A stretch of DNA of 64,000 nucleotides from Pseudomonas sp. PB120. GTDB lineage: Bacteria > Pseudomonadota > Gammaproteobacteria > Pseudomonadales > Pseudomonadaceae. The translations under genes were made by a program, and so were the position numbers. The notes beneath the pieces were generated by a model. That model did no database searches and was not told where the DNA came from. It saw nothing but the letters and a program-made list of their open reading frames with translations. Shown piece by piece: positions 1 to 10,710 of this stretch. The stretch is from positions 62,001-126,000 of the forward strand of contig NZ_RWIN01000033.1 of NCBI RefSeq assembly GCF_009761815.1, in the 5' to 3' direction. The stretch's first letter is position 1. Each line of letters starts with the position of its first letter.

Positions 1-72
1 CCGCAAAAGAGCGGCGGCATCATAGCAAAGGCTGGGGCGGTACAGCCAGCAATTGCGCGTTATCGTTTCCCA

Positions 73-174
73 CTGTAGGAGCGAGCATGCTCGCGATGGT
101 CGTCAACGATTACGCGGGGCGCCTGACACCCCGCGGCGCTCTCGGGCCCATCGCGAGCATGCTCGCTCCTACAG
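73..174. repeat. REPIN (GTAGGAGCGAGC-type REP doublet)
   Basis: Two inverted REP units, each with the core GAGCATGCTCGC, face each other across about 50 bases. The outer ends read CTGTAGGAGCGAG and its complement. This is the commonest REPIN type of fluorescent pseudomonads. It lies just downstream of cysE. Bases 1-72 hold no recognisable gene. Confidence 0.9.
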
Positions 175-194
175 GAAGGGGGGGGGCACGCTCG

Positions 195-974
195 TCAGCT
201 GGCCTGGCTTTGATCCTTGTCCTTCACACACGCAAAGTCTTCTTCACGCAGCTCAGGCAGATCTTTCGCACAGTAATTACTGCCCAGATCCTTCAACGCC
301 CCGCACATCCCCTCCAGTCGCCCATCGACCGCCTGCAAATGGTCGAGCAACTGATTAATGGCGCGCGCCACCGGATCGGGCATGTCTTCAGTCACACCGT
401 AGGCATCGAAGCCGATCTTCTCGGCCATGGCCTTGCGCTTGGCGTCCTGCTCTTCGTCGGATTTGACGATGATGCGGCCCGGGATACCCACCACGGTGGC
501 GCCCGGCGGCACTTCTTTGGTCACAACTGCATTGGAGCCCACCTTGGCGCCGGCCCCGACAGTGAACGGACCGAGCACCTTCGCGCCCGCACCAACCACC
601 ACGCCATCACCCAGCGTCGGGTGACGCTTGCCCTTGTTCCAGCTGGTGCCACCCAAGGTCACGCCCTGGTAAATCGTGACGTCATCGCCGATTTCAGCGG
701 TTTCACCAATGACGATGCCCATTCCATGGTCAATGAAGAAACGACGACCAACCTTGGCTCCCGGATGAATCTCGATTCCGGTCAACCAGCGCCCGAAGTT
801 CGACACCAGCCGCGCCAGCCACTTCAAATCTGCGCGCCACAACATTGCCGACAAACGGTGAATCCAGATCGCGTGCATGCCCGGGTAGCAAGTCAGTACT
901 TCAAAAGCGTTACGCGCCGCCGGGTCTCGGTGGAATACGCTTTGGATATCTTCACGCAAACGCTCGAACATCAT
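195..974 (-). CDS. cysE: Serine O-acetyltransferase CysE
   Basis: Transfers acetyl from acetyl-CoA to L-serine to give O-acetylserine, the carbon acceptor for cysteine synthesis in the cytoplasm. The 259-residue protein has the short N-terminal helical part typical of pseudomonad CysE and then a left-handed beta-helix of hexapeptide repeats ([34 protein letters not shown]) with the catalytic HP and HG histidines. The tail is polar and variable. The ATG follows AGGATTA, and the start overlaps the trmJ stop by one base, so the two genes are probably translationally coupled. In Pseudomonas the isc iron-sulfur operon usually follows; here it would lie beyond the left edge. Confidence 0.96.
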   Translation of the reverse strand: MMFERLREDIQSVFHRDPAARNAFEVLTCYPGMHAIWIHRLSAMLWRADLKWLARLVSNFGRWLTGIEIHPGAKVGRRFFIDHGMGIVIGETAEIGDDVTIYQGVTLGGTSWNKGKRHPTLGDGVVVGAGAKVLGPFTVGAGAKVGSNAVVTKEVPPGATVVGIPGRIIVKSDEEQDAKRKAMAEKIGFDAYGVTEDMPDPVARAINQLLDHLQAVDGRLEGMCGALKDLGSNYCAKDLPELREEDFACVKDKDQSQAS

Positions 975-1744
975 TAATCCTTCCGCTTCAGAAGCTCACC
1001 ACGGGCCGCTTTTTGGGTTTCCGTGAGGATGCCACGCAATATATTCATTTCCGCCCGGCTGACCGAGCTTCGTCCGTACAACCGGCGCAGGCGCGCCATC
1101 AAGTGCCGTGGCTTTTCCGGATCGAGAAACTCGATGGCCACCAGGGTTTGTTCCAGGTGCTCATAGAATCGCTCCAGCTCATCCATGGTCGCCAGCTCAC
1201 CACTTTTGGTGGACGCCACTTCATCCTTCTCGACCTTGCTGGGCTGGCCTTGGGCCGCGAGCCAGGACATGCGCACTTCATAACTCAACACCTGCACCGC
1301 CGCCCCAAGGTTCAGCGAGCTGAACTCAGGGTCTGATGGGATGTGCACGTGATAATGACATCGCTGCAGCTCTTCATTGGTCAGGCCGGAATCTTCACGA
1401 CCGAACACTAGGGCAATCTCGGCGCCCTGCCCGGCTTCCTCGACCACTTTGGTCCCGCATTCGCGAGGATCAAGCAGCGGCCAGGGAATGCGACGGTCGC
1501 GGGCGCTGGTGCCGAGCACCAGATTGCAGCCGACCAAGGCATCTTCCAAAGTGGCGACGACTTGCGCGTTTTCAAGGATGTCCCCGGCGCCGGAAGCACG
1601 AGCATCGGCCTCGTGGTGCGGGAACAACCGCGGTTCGACCAGCACCAGCCGCGACAGGCCCATGTTCTTCATGGCACGCGCAGCCCCGCCGATATTGCCG
1701 GGGTGGCTGGTATTGACCAGGACGACACGAATGTTATGCAGCAA
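974..1744 (-). CDS. trmJ: tRNA (cytidine/uridine-32-2'-O)-methyltransferase TrmJ
   Basis: SPOUT-family enzyme that methylates the 2'-OH of nucleotide 32 in tRNA anticodon loops using S-adenosylmethionine. The N-terminal half has the family signatures [19 protein letters not shown] and [15 protein letters not shown] and the knot region [14 protein letters not shown]; the C-terminal half is helical. No ATG is available. A TTG at 1744 gives LLHNIRVV, matching where homologues begin; an in-frame TTG at 1765 adds seven residues. The gene diverges from suhB and runs into cysE with a one-base overlap. Confidence 0.94.
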   Translation of the reverse strand: MLHNIRVVLVNTSHPGNIGGAARAMKNMGLSRLVLVEPRLFPHHEADARASGAGDILENAQVVATLEDALVGCNLVLGTSARDRRIPWPLLDPRECGTKVVEEAGQGAEIALVFGREDSGLTNEELQRCHYHVHIPSDPEFSSLNLGAAVQVLSYEVRMSWLAAQGQPSKVEKDEVASTKSGELATMDELERFYEHLEQTLVAIEFLDPEKPRHLMARLRRLYGRSSVSRAEMNILRGILTETQKAARGELLKRKD

Positions 1745-1889
1745 GGGAGGCGCTCTCGAACACAAAAAGGGGAGCCGAATCTTACAGCGCCTACTACCGT
1801 TAAGCTATGAAAGCGAACACCGACCTTCTCCTGTAGAAACTTTCTGATAGAATGCCCGGCTTTCTTTAACAACCTTAGGTGACACATCC

Positions 1890-2708
1890 ATGCAGCCCAT
1901 GCTGAATATCGCGCTGCGCGCCGCCCGCAGCGCCAGTGAATTGATCTTCCGCTCCATCGAGCGCCTGGATACCATCAAGGTCGACGAAAAAGACGCCAAG
2001 GATTACGTATCCGAGGTGGACCGCGCCGCCGAGCAGAAAATCATCGACGCGCTGCGCAAGGCGTACCCGAATCACTCGATCATGGGTGAAGAGACCGGCA
2101 TGCACGCCGGCACCGGCATCGAAGGCGAAGAGTACCTGTGGATCATCGATCCGCTGGACGGCACCACCAACTTCCTGCGCGGCATTCCTCACTTCGCTGT
2201 CAGCATCGCCTGCAAATACCGCGGTCGCCTGGAACACGCCGTTGTTCTGGACCCGGTTCGCCAGGAAGAATTCACCGCCAGCCGTGGTCGCGGCGCTCAA
2301 CTGAACGGTCGTCGCCTGCGCGTCAGCGGCCGCACCAGCCTGGACGGCGCCCTGCTGGGTACCGGCTTCCCGTTCCGTGACGACCAAATGGACAACCTCG
2401 ACAACTACCTGGGCATGTTCCGCGCCCTGGTTGGCCAGACCGCCGGCATCCGCCGCGCTGGCTCGGCGAGCCTGGACCTGGCCTACGTGGCTGCCGGCCG
2501 TTTCGACGCCTTCTGGGAGTCGGGCCTGTCCGAGTGGGACATGGCTGCAGGCGCCCTGCTGATTCAGGAAGCGGGCGGCTTGGTGAGCGACTTCACTGGC
2601 GGTCACGACTTCCTTGAGAAAGGCCACGTTGTTGCCGGTAACACCAAATGCTTCAAGGCAGTCCTGACGGCGATCCAGCCGCACCTGCCGGCTTCGCTGA
2701 AGCGCTAA
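1890..2708 (+). CDS. suhB: Inositol-1-monophosphatase SuhB
   Basis: Mg-dependent phosphatase of the inositol monophosphatase family. In gammaproteobacteria SuhB also joins ribosomal-RNA antitermination complexes, and in Pseudomonas it affects virulence and motility. The 272-residue protein carries the metal-binding GEE at 66-68, the signature DPLDGTTNF at 87-95 and the distal WDMAAG motif. A -10-like TAGAAT lies at 1848-1853, with a weak -35. The gene is monocistronic: a strong hairpin terminator begins 16 bases after the stop codon. Confidence 0.96.
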   Translation: MQPMLNIALRAARSASELIFRSIERLDTIKVDEKDAKDYVSEVDRAAEQKIIDALRKAYPNHSIMGEETGMHAGTGIEGEEYLWIIDPLDGTTNFLRGIPHFAVSIACKYRGRLEHAVVLDPVRQEEFTASRGRGAQLNGRRLRVSGRTSLDGALLGTGFPFRDDQMDNLDNYLGMFRALVGQTAGIRRAGSASLDLAYVAAGRFDAFWESGLSEWDMAAGALLIQEAGGLVSDFTGGHDFLEKGHVVAGNTKCFKAVLTAIQPHLPASLKR

Positions 2709-2724
2709 GCGTCCAGCGACAGAA

Positions 2725-2750
2725 AAAGCACCCTTCGGGGTGCTTTTTTT
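2725..2750 (+). terminator. Rho-independent terminator of suhB
   Basis: AAAGCACCC-TTC-GGGGTGCTTT stem followed by a T run, immediately after the suhB stop. Confidence 0.92.
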
Positions 2751-2775
2751 ATGCCCATCAAACTCACCCCTACCC

Positions 2776-2891
2776 CTGTAGGAGCGAGCCGGCTCCGGGC
2801 GGCGTTCCGACGATGGTCGTCAACGATAACGCTGACCGCGTGACACCCCGCGGCGTTCTCGGGTTCATCGCGAGCAGGCTCGCTCCTACAG
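2776..2891. repeat. REPIN (GTAGGAGCGAGC type)
   Basis: CTGTAGGAGCGAGCCGGCTC at the left and the matching inverted GCGAGCAGGCTCGCTCCTACAG at the right. The left unit is diverged after GGCTC. The pair sits between two convergent terminators. Confidence 0.85.
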
Positions 2892-2923
2892 TGAGTCAGC
2901 GGCATCCCATAAATCGCGGGCAC

Positions 2924-2954
2924 AAAAAAAGCACCCCGCAGGGTGCTTTTTTTT
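2924..2954. terminator. Bidirectional terminator
   Basis: AAAAAAAGCACCC-CGCA-GGGTGCTTTTTTTT is flanked by A and T runs, so it can terminate both strands. It is placed to end the minus-strand glycine-zipper gene, whose stop is at 2968. Confidence 0.9.
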
Positions 2955-2967
2955 GAATCTGAGCGGC

Positions 2968-3519
2968 TTATTGATTCGGCTGATTCTGCGACAGGATCAA
3001 CTTGCCTTCCTTGTCGACCGGAATCTGGTTACCCGGATCGCGATCCATCCGCACTTTGCCTTCCTTACCGTCCAGCGAGTAACGAACGTCGTAACCCACA
3101 ACCTTGTCGCTGATGTCATTCACGGTGTTACAGCGAGTCTGTGTCGTGGTGTAGGTGTCACGCTCTTGCATGCCTTCCTGAACTTTGTTGCCGGCGTAAC
3201 CACCACCGACCGCGCCTGCAACCGTGGCAATCTTCTTGCCCGTGCCGCCGCCGATCTGGTTACCCAGCAGACCACCTGCCAGCGCACCGACCACCGTACC
3301 GGCAATCTGGTGTTGATCTTTCACCGGCGCTTGCCGGGTGACCGCTACATCCTTGCACACTTCACGTGGAGTCTTGATTTGTGTCTTGACCGGCTCAACG
3401 GCGAGTACTTGCGCATACTCAGGGCCGCTTTTTTTAACCAGGCTGTAGGTGGCCACAGCGCCCCCGGCAGTTACACCGACAGCACCCAGTACAGCACCAA
3501 CCAGCATCGACTTGTTCAC
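2968..3519 (-). CDS. Glycine zipper 2TM domain protein
   Basis: 183 residues. The N-terminal hydrophobic segment (about 5-28) looks like a signal anchor without a lipobox. The centre (about 70-115) is a glycine-zipper stretch, AGTVVGALAGGLLGNQIGGG continuing GAVGGGYAGNKVQ, typical of SlyB/Rick-17kDa-like envelope proteins. The C-terminal part is polar. Such proteins sit in the cell envelope; the exact role is unknown. The start is GTG, five bases after a perfect AGGAGG; the nearby ATG is out of frame and stops at once. The gene is monocistronic between two terminators. Confidence 0.85.
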   Translation of the reverse strand: MNKSMLVGAVLGAVGVTAGGAVATYSLVKKSGPEYAQVLAVEPVKTQIKTPREVCKDVAVTRQAPVKDQHQIAGTVVGALAGGLLGNQIGGGTGKKIATVAGAVGGGYAGNKVQEGMQERDTYTTTQTRCNTVNDISDKVVGYDVRYSLDGKEGKVRMDRDPGNQIPVDKEGKLILSQNQPNQ

Positions 3520-3582
3520 ATGAACCTCCTGACCATCACATGCGGGACATGCCCGCGCTTCTCCCAGCCTTGGAGCACAAAA

Positions 3583-3612
3583 AAAGGCGCGAGTTCAACT
3601 CGCGCCTTTTTG
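3583..3612. terminator. Terminator of the secDF operon
   Basis: AAAAGGCGCGAG-TTCAA-CTCGCGCCTTTTT. A-rich on one side and T-rich on the other; it lies about 30 bases after the secF stop on the minus strand. Confidence 0.92.
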
Positions 3613-3640
3613 TGCTGACAGATGGGAAAAGCGATGGCCG

Positions 3641-4555
3641 TTATGGACGGTCGTCGACTTCCTTCTCGGTCGCCGCAGGAGGAATCAGGTCCTCGCTGTT
3701 CAGGTTCAGCCAGATCAGCACCACGTTCGCGATGTAGATCGACGAGTAGGTACCCGCCAGAACACCGATGAACAGGGCGATGGAGAAGCCGAACAGGTTG
3801 TCGCCGCCGAAGAACAACAGGGCCGCGATCGCCAGCAAGGTGGAGATCGACGTCGCCATGGTCCGCAGCAGGGTTTGCGTGGTCGAGATGTTGATGTTCT
3901 CGATCAGGCTGGCCTTGCGCAGCACACGAAAGTTCTCACGGACACGGTCGAATACCACGATGGTGTCGTTGAGCGAGTAACCGATGATCGCCAGTACCGC
4001 CGCCAGCACCGTCAGGTCGAAGGTGATCTGGAAGAACGACAGGATACCGATGGTCACGATCACGTCGTGGATCAGCGAAACGATGGCGCCGACCGCGAAT
4101 TTCCACTGAAAGCGGAAGGCCAGGTAGATCAGGATGCCGCCCAGCGCCATCAGCATGCCGAGGCCGCCCTGGTCACGCAGCTCTTCACCCACCTGCGGGC
4201 CGACGAACTCGACGCGCTTGACCGTCGCCGGGTTGTCGCCGCCAACCTTTAGCAGCGCTTCAGCCACTTGGTGACCCAGTTGCGGATCTTCACCCGGCAT
4301 CCGCACCAGCAGATCGGTAGTCGCACCGAAGCTCTGCACGATGGCTTCGTGGTAACCCGAAGTGACCAGCTGCTCACGCACCTTGGTGACATCGGCCGGA
4401 CGCTCGTAGGTCAGCTCGATGAGCGTACCGCCGGTGAAGTCCAGGCCCCAGTTCATGCCCTTGTGGAAGCAGCTGAACAATGCCAGCGCCGTAAGGAACA
4501 ATGTGACGCCGAACGCAAAGTTGCGAACGCCCATGAAGTTGATTGTACGTAACAT
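3641..4555 (-). CDS. secF: Protein translocase subunit SecF
   Basis: Inner-membrane RND-fold partner of SecD that uses the proton gradient to pull proteins through SecYEG on the periplasmic side. 304 residues. It begins with one transmembrane segment (about 13-33), then the signature GMNWGLDFTGGTLIELTYE, a periplasmic domain to about 125, and five further membrane segments that include the SecF motif SLNDTIVVFDRVREN. It lies nine bases downstream of secD and is the last gene of queA-tgt-yajC-secD-secF. Confidence 0.97.
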   Translation of the reverse strand: MLRTINFMGVRNFAFGVTLFLTALALFSCFHKGMNWGLDFTGGTLIELTYERPADVTKVREQLVTSGYHEAIVQSFGATTDLLVRMPGEDPQLGHQVAEALLKVGGDNPATVKRVEFVGPQVGEELRDQGGLGMLMALGGILIYLAFRFQWKFAVGAIVSLIHDVIVTIGILSFFQITFDLTVLAAVLAIIGYSLNDTIVVFDRVRENFRVLRKASLIENINISTTQTLLRTMATSISTLLAIAALLFFGGDNLFGFSIALFIGVLAGTYSSIYIANVVLIWLNLNSEDLIPPAATEKEVDDRP

Positions 4556-4564
4556 GGCAGCCCC

Positions 4565-6433
4565 TTAAATCCACAACTTCTTGAAGTCACGACCGCCGAA
4601 GATCAGGTTGACCATCGCGCGGGTCACCATGATGGCCGTGAACATCGAGGTAAAGATCCCGAGGGACATGGTCACTGCGAAGCCTTTGACCGGGCCGGTG
4701 CCCATCGCAAAGAGAATCCCGCCAACCAACAGTGTGGTCAGGTTGGCGTCGAGAATCGCAGTAAATGCCCGGCCGAAGCCTTCGTTGATTGCCCGTTGCA
4801 CGGTCATGCCCGCCGCGATTTCTTCACGAATCCGCGAGAAGATCAGAACGTTGGCGTCGACCGCCATACCCATGGTCAACACGATACCGGCGATACCCGG
4901 CAGGGTCAGCGTTGCACCCAGCAGCGACATCAGGGCCAGCAGCAACACCATGTTCACAGCCAGAGCGACGGTGGCGATGATGCCGAAGAAGCGGTAGATG
5001 GCGATGATGAACAGCGAGACAAACAGCATGCCCCACAGCGATGCATCGATACCTTTGGTGATGTTGTCCGCACCCAGGCTCGGGCCAATGGTGCGCTCTT
5101 CAGCGAAGTACATTGGCGCCGCCAGACCACCGGCACGCAACAGCAGCGCCAGTTCGGACGATTCGCCCTGACCGTTCAGGCCAGTGATGCGGAATTGAGC
5201 ACCCAGCGGCGACTGGATGGTCGCCAGGCTGATGATCTTCTTCTCTTCTTTGAAGGTTTGAACCGGTACGTCTTTCTCGACGCCGTTAACCACTTGCTTG
5301 ACGTAAGTAGTCACCGGACGCTGCTCGATGAAGATCACCGCCATGCTGCGACCGACGTTGCTGCGGGTCGCGCGGCTCATCAGCTCGCCACCGTGACCAT
5401 CCAGACGGATGTTCACTTCTGGCGTGCCGTGCTCGCCGAAGCCAGCCTTGGCATCAGTCACCTGGTCGCCCGTGATGATCAGGCCACGCTCGATCTGTGC
5501 CGGCGGACGCTTGCCTTCACGGAACTCGAAAGTCTCGGAAGTGGCTTTCGAAGCGCCAGGCTCAGCGGCCAGACGGAACTCAAGGTTGGCCGTCTTGCCG
5601 AGGATACGCTTGGCTTCTGCGGTGTCCTGAACGCCCGGCAGCTCAACCACGATGCGGTTGGCGCCCTGACGCTGGACGATCGGTTCGGCAACACCCAGCT
5701 CGTTGACGCGGTTACGCACCGTGGTCAAGTTCTGCTTGATGGAGTATTCGCGGATTTCCGCCAGCTTGGCCGGGGTCATCGCCAGACGCAGTACCGCCTG
5801 ACCATTGAGGTCGGCCGGAACAATGTCGAAATCGTTGAAGTTCTTGCGGATCAGTGCACGGGCCTGTTCGCGGGACGCTTCATCACTGAAGCCCAACTGA
5901 ATGGCACCGTTGAGTTGCGGCAGGCTGCGATAGCGCAGCTTCTCTTTGCGCAACAGGCTCTTCACATCGCCTTCGTAGACTTTCAGGCGAGCGTCGAGGG
6001 CTTTGTCCATGTCCACTTCCAGCAGGAAGTGCACACCACCGGACAAGTCCAGACCCAGTTTCATTGGGTGCGCGCCCAGGCTGCGCAGCCATTGCGGGGT
6101 GGTTTGTGCCAGGTTCAGTGCAACGACGTAGTCATCACCCAATGCCTTGCGCACGACGTCTTTGGCCGGCAGCTGGTCTTCAGCCTTGGTCAGGCGAATC
6201 AGACCGCCCTTGCCGTTGGCCGCCAGTGTGGCTGCCTTGACGTTGATCCCGGATTCCTTGAGCGCAACGCTCACACGATCCAGATCAGCCTGATTGACCA
6301 GCAACGCAGTGCTCGCACCGCTGACCTGAATGGCCGGGTCATCAGGATATAGATTGGGAGCGGAATAAATCAGACCGACCGCCAGCACCGCCAGGATCAG
6401 AATGTATTTCCACAGAGGGTATTTGTTCAGCAT
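4565..6433 (-). CDS. secD: Protein translocase subunit SecD
   Basis: Partner of SecF in protein export. 622 residues from the ATG at 6433; a GTG one codon earlier is possible but unneeded. It has an N-terminal membrane segment (about 9-28), the motif MKLGLDLSGGVHFLLEVDMD, a large periplasmic P1/P4 region, and five C-terminal membrane segments with GMAVDANVLIFSRIREE. The length matches pseudomonad SecD. It is transcribed with yajC upstream and secF nine bases downstream. Confidence 0.97.
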   Translation of the reverse strand: MLNKYPLWKYILILAVLAVGLIYSAPNLYPDDPAIQVSGASTALLVNQADLDRVSVALKESGINVKAATLAANGKGGLIRLTKAEDQLPAKDVVRKALGDDYVVALNLAQTTPQWLRSLGAHPMKLGLDLSGGVHFLLEVDMDKALDARLKVYEGDVKSLLRKEKLRYRSLPQLNGAIQLGFSDEASREQARALIRKNFNDFDIVPADLNGQAVLRLAMTPAKLAEIREYSIKQNLTTVRNRVNELGVAEPIVQRQGANRIVVELPGVQDTAEAKRILGKTANLEFRLAAEPGASKATSETFEFREGKRPPAQIERGLIITGDQVTDAKAGFGEHGTPEVNIRLDGHGGELMSRATRSNVGRSMAVIFIEQRPVTTYVKQVVNGVEKDVPVQTFKEEKKIISLATIQSPLGAQFRITGLNGQGESSELALLLRAGGLAAPMYFAEERTIGPSLGADNITKGIDASLWGMLFVSLFIIAIYRFFGIIATVALAVNMVLLLALMSLLGATLTLPGIAGIVLTMGMAVDANVLIFSRIREEIAAGMTVQRAINEGFGRAFTAILDANLTTLLVGGILFAMGTGPVKGFAVTMSLGIFTSMFTAIMVTRAMVNLIFGGRDFKKLWI

Positions 6434-6496
6434 CACGCCGCCCGCTTATGACGCGGGGCGCCTTGCGCGCCCCGTCGATTGAGTAGAAGTTGAAAC

Positions 6497-6835
6497 TTAG
6501 ATCGCTTTCAGCGTGCCTTTTGGCAGCGTGGCGGCAATAGCGCCCTTCTGGAACTTCATTTCGACGGTGTCGGAAACTTCCAGAACAACGAAATCGTCGG
6601 CTACTTTAGTGATCTTGCCGGCGATACCACCGGTGGTCACAACTTCGTCGCCTTTCTGCAGGCTACCCAGCAGGTTCTTCTGTTCTTTGGCGCGCTTGGC
6701 CTGTGGACGCCAGATCATCAGGTAGAAGATGACCAGGAAGCCGACCAGGAAAATCCACTCAAAACCACCGCCCATTGGGCCGGCAGCAGCAGGTGCAGCG
6801 GCGTCAGCCATGGCATTAGAGATAAAAAAGCTCAT
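6497..6835 (-). CDS. yajC: Preprotein translocase subunit YajC
   Basis: Small inner-membrane protein that binds SecDF. 112 residues: a short alanine-rich start, one transmembrane segment (about 27-46) followed by the family motif RPQAKRAKEQ, and a small cytoplasmic domain with GDEVVTTGGIAGKITK. It lies between tgt and secD in the conserved queA-tgt-yajC-secD-secF order. Confidence 0.96.
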   Translation of the reverse strand: MSFFISNAMADAAAPAAAGPMGGGFEWIFLVGFLVIFYLMIWRPQAKRAKEQKNLLGSLQKGDEVVTTGGIAGKITKVADDFVVLEVSDTVEMKFQKGAIAATLPKGTLKAI

Positions 6836-6878
6836 TTAGCACTCCAGTTGCAAATGTTGAATCTTGGGGTCAGAAAAC

Positions 6879-9058
<2,180 letters not shown>

Positions 9059-9123
9059 GATGGGGTTCGTCTAGCAGGGCCGGGAAGTCTAGCGGAAATA
9101 TCAAAAATTCTCTATGTACCTGA

Positions 9124-9152
9124 TTGACCGACGGTAATCTCATCTCTATACT
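9124..9152 (+). promoter_or_regulatory. Sigma-70 promoter of tRNA-Leu
   Basis: TTGACC (9124-9129), a 17-base spacer, then TATACT (9147-9152), close to consensus. Transcription would begin near 9159, a few bases before the mature tRNA 5' end. Confidence 0.85.
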
Positions 9153-9165
9153 TCGCCGCCATTGA

Positions 9166-9250
9166 GCCCTGATGGCGGAATTGGTAGACGCGGCGGATTC
9201 AAAATCCGTTTTCGAAAGGAGTGGGAGTTCGAGTCTCCCTCGGGGCACCA
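9166..9250 (+). tRNA. tRNA-Leu (anticodon CAA)
   Basis: 85 bases with encoded CCA. The acceptor arms are GCCCTGA and TCGGGGC. The anticodon arm is GCGGA-TTCAAAA-TCCGT with CAA at 9200-9202. The T arm holds GTTCGAGTC, and the long variable arm is typical of leucine tRNA. A strong promoter precedes it and a terminator follows. Accessory genes lie downstream, so its 3' end may be a genomic hotspot. Confidence 0.97.
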
Positions 9251-9258
9251 ACATTAAG

Positions 9259-9289
9259 AAAGGTCTTGCTTAGGCAAGGCCTTTTTTTT
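9259..9289 (+). terminator. Terminator of tRNA-Leu
   Basis: AAGGTCTTGC-TTAG-GCAAGGCCTT stem followed by a T run nine bases after the CCA end. Confidence 0.9.
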
Positions 9290-9320
9290 CGCCTGCGATA
9301 AAGTGGCCGACACCCCACCG

Positions 9321-9349
9321 ACTTGTGGGAGCCAGCCTGCTGGCGATGC
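9321..9349. repeat. Solitary REP unit
   Basis: ACTTGTGGGAGCCAGCCTGCTGGCGATG: a single palindromic REP of the TGTGGGAGC type without an inverted partner. Confidence 0.65.
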
Positions 9350-9400
9350 TTTTGATCTTCTCGCTTTTGGCTGGTACGACAATTCTCAAGGATTCACCCC

Positions 9401-9730
9401 ATGGAACTGCTGCTGGAAACTGTTGCTTTGTTCTGTCTCAAGCTCGCTTATGAGACGGAGGGGTCGAGTCCGATTCTGCGGGATGATCCGATCATGAGTG
9501 ATTATGAGCGGGAGGTTTTTGGCCTGCTGGTACGCCGGGGTGATGTCGAGGGTATTCAGTTCAGGATTGCGCACTGTGTAGGTGTGGCGCTGGACGCCAT
9601 AGGCGGGGCTGATACGCCGCTAGGGCGAGAACTGCAACGGTTGTCGGCTGATTTCAGCAGTACACGGTCAATGGTGCAGCTGAATGCGCCGCTCATCGCG
9701 CTTAAGGATTATTTGAAAGATATTCAGTAA
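9401..9730 (+). CDS. Small hypothetical protein, 109 aa
   Basis: Not recognised. Mixed helical, mildly acidic soluble protein without a signal peptide, membrane segment or known motif. The ATG follows AAGGATTCACCCC, a good ribosome binding site. The reading frame is plausible for the genome (GCTGCTGG, GCGCTGGAC codons). It stands alone behind tRNA-Leu, the first gene of the accessory patch. Confidence 0.6.
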   Translation: MELLLETVALFCLKLAYETEGSSPILRDDPIMSDYEREVFGLLVRRGDVEGIQFRIAHCVGVALDAIGGADTPLGRELQRLSADFSSTRSMVQLNAPLIALKDYLKDIQ

Positions 9731-9876
9731 GTGATCGGGCCAGGGAAAGTTTGGTAACTCTTTAAACCGACGGGTATTGGATAAGGCCTTGGCTGATATG
9801 AAAATATATCCGCCACTTTTCGATTGCGTCAGCAGACAGCAACGAAAGACCTTCCCGGCATCACAAGGACGTATCA

Positions 9877-10377
9877 ATGCGGCAAATCGCCCTCAGCAAC
9901 AAAGCACTCAGAGGCATCCCCCGCCGTCTTCGCGCACTGGAACGCTGGGCTTCCAGTTTTCGCGACGAGTTTTACCCGCGATCCGAGTTCATGGAGCGCT
10001 ACACACACTGGAAGATCCCGGTGCACGAAGCCCTGGTCGAAGGTCCTCAAGCCAGGATCGAAGTTCAGGCCTTCTGCATTCAGCAACTGCTCGAAGCCGC
10101 TAGCCACCTGTCCAACGCTGCTGACCGCTCGAAGGGTTACTATCGCGTCGCTTGCCTATTGACGTGGCCATGGGTTCACCAGAGTGAGGTCACCGTCTTC
10201 TATGACCGGGATTATTATCTTGGTTTTCTCGGTAAAACTAACGCTCTCATGCCAGAGCGGATCAGTCGTGCTCTTGCTTTGCATACACCAGAGAATTTCA
10301 TCGAGCATGGGCATGACGTCACTCAGCCTGATGATGATGTTGCGGTACAGTGGTGTTGTATCGGGGAACCTCCTTGA
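9877..10377 (+). CDS. DUF3916-like hypothetical protein
   Basis: 166 residues. The start MRQIALSNKALRGIPRRLRALERW and the block ERYTHWKIPVHEALV resemble what I recall of the DUF3916 family, small proteins of unknown function found in Pseudomonas and Bacillus. No signal peptide or membrane segment is seen. The ATG at 9877 follows AAGGACGTATCA. The C-terminal 50 residues are less like the family as I remember it, so a recombined or drifted end is possible. It lies in the accessory patch downstream of tRNA-Leu. Confidence 0.6.
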   Translation: MRQIALSNKALRGIPRRLRALERWASSFRDEFYPRSEFMERYTHWKIPVHEALVEGPQARIEVQAFCIQQLLEAASHLSNAADRSKGYYRVACLLTWPWVHQSEVTVFYDRDYYLGFLGKTNALMPERISRALALHTPENFIEHGHDVTQPDDDVAVQWCCIGEPP

Positions 10378-10710
10378 AGCCCTTGGCGAGGCTCGCTCCC
10401 ATCTGGTTTGGGTTGACAGGCATCGATTGCCCATAGAGTGTGAATAAAAAATCTGCCCCCTTTTCTCCCTTGCCTCCTTTTCTCCCTTTTCTCCAAAAAT
10501 CACCAACTCCCCGGATGCTACAAAACCTAGACATGGCGGGCTTTGTTTTGCTTCATATTTGCTGGCGCAGGGGAATTTCAACCCCCGTCTAGCCCCCAAA
10601 TCTTATGGTCTTTCAGGCCAAAAGGCGGCATTAAGCCAGCATGTACTTGCGATCAAGACAAGCAACCGGCTATCGTGGCATTTCAATATCAAGGCATCCA
10701 CGAAGGAAAT
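10378..10710. other. 333-base spacer with pyrimidine tract
   Basis: No gene is seen. It holds a REP-like remnant (GGCGAGGCTCGCTCCCATC) near 10386, the motif AAAAAATCTGCCCCCTTTT at 10447-10464, and a nearly pure pyrimidine tract of about 40 bases (10455-10494). The motif resembles the AAATCTGTCCCC repeat found after the AIPR gene at 12437. Confidence 0.6.

Noticed and set aside
4796..6352. A 518-codon frame on the plus strand opposite secD
   Set aside because: Its residues show no family pattern, and secD on the other strand is full length and conserved.
10543..10710. N-terminal extension of the AIPR protein
   Set aside because: The 56 extra codons are proline- and cysteine-rich without family match; ATG 10711 has a good ribosome binding site and starts a typical N-terminus.
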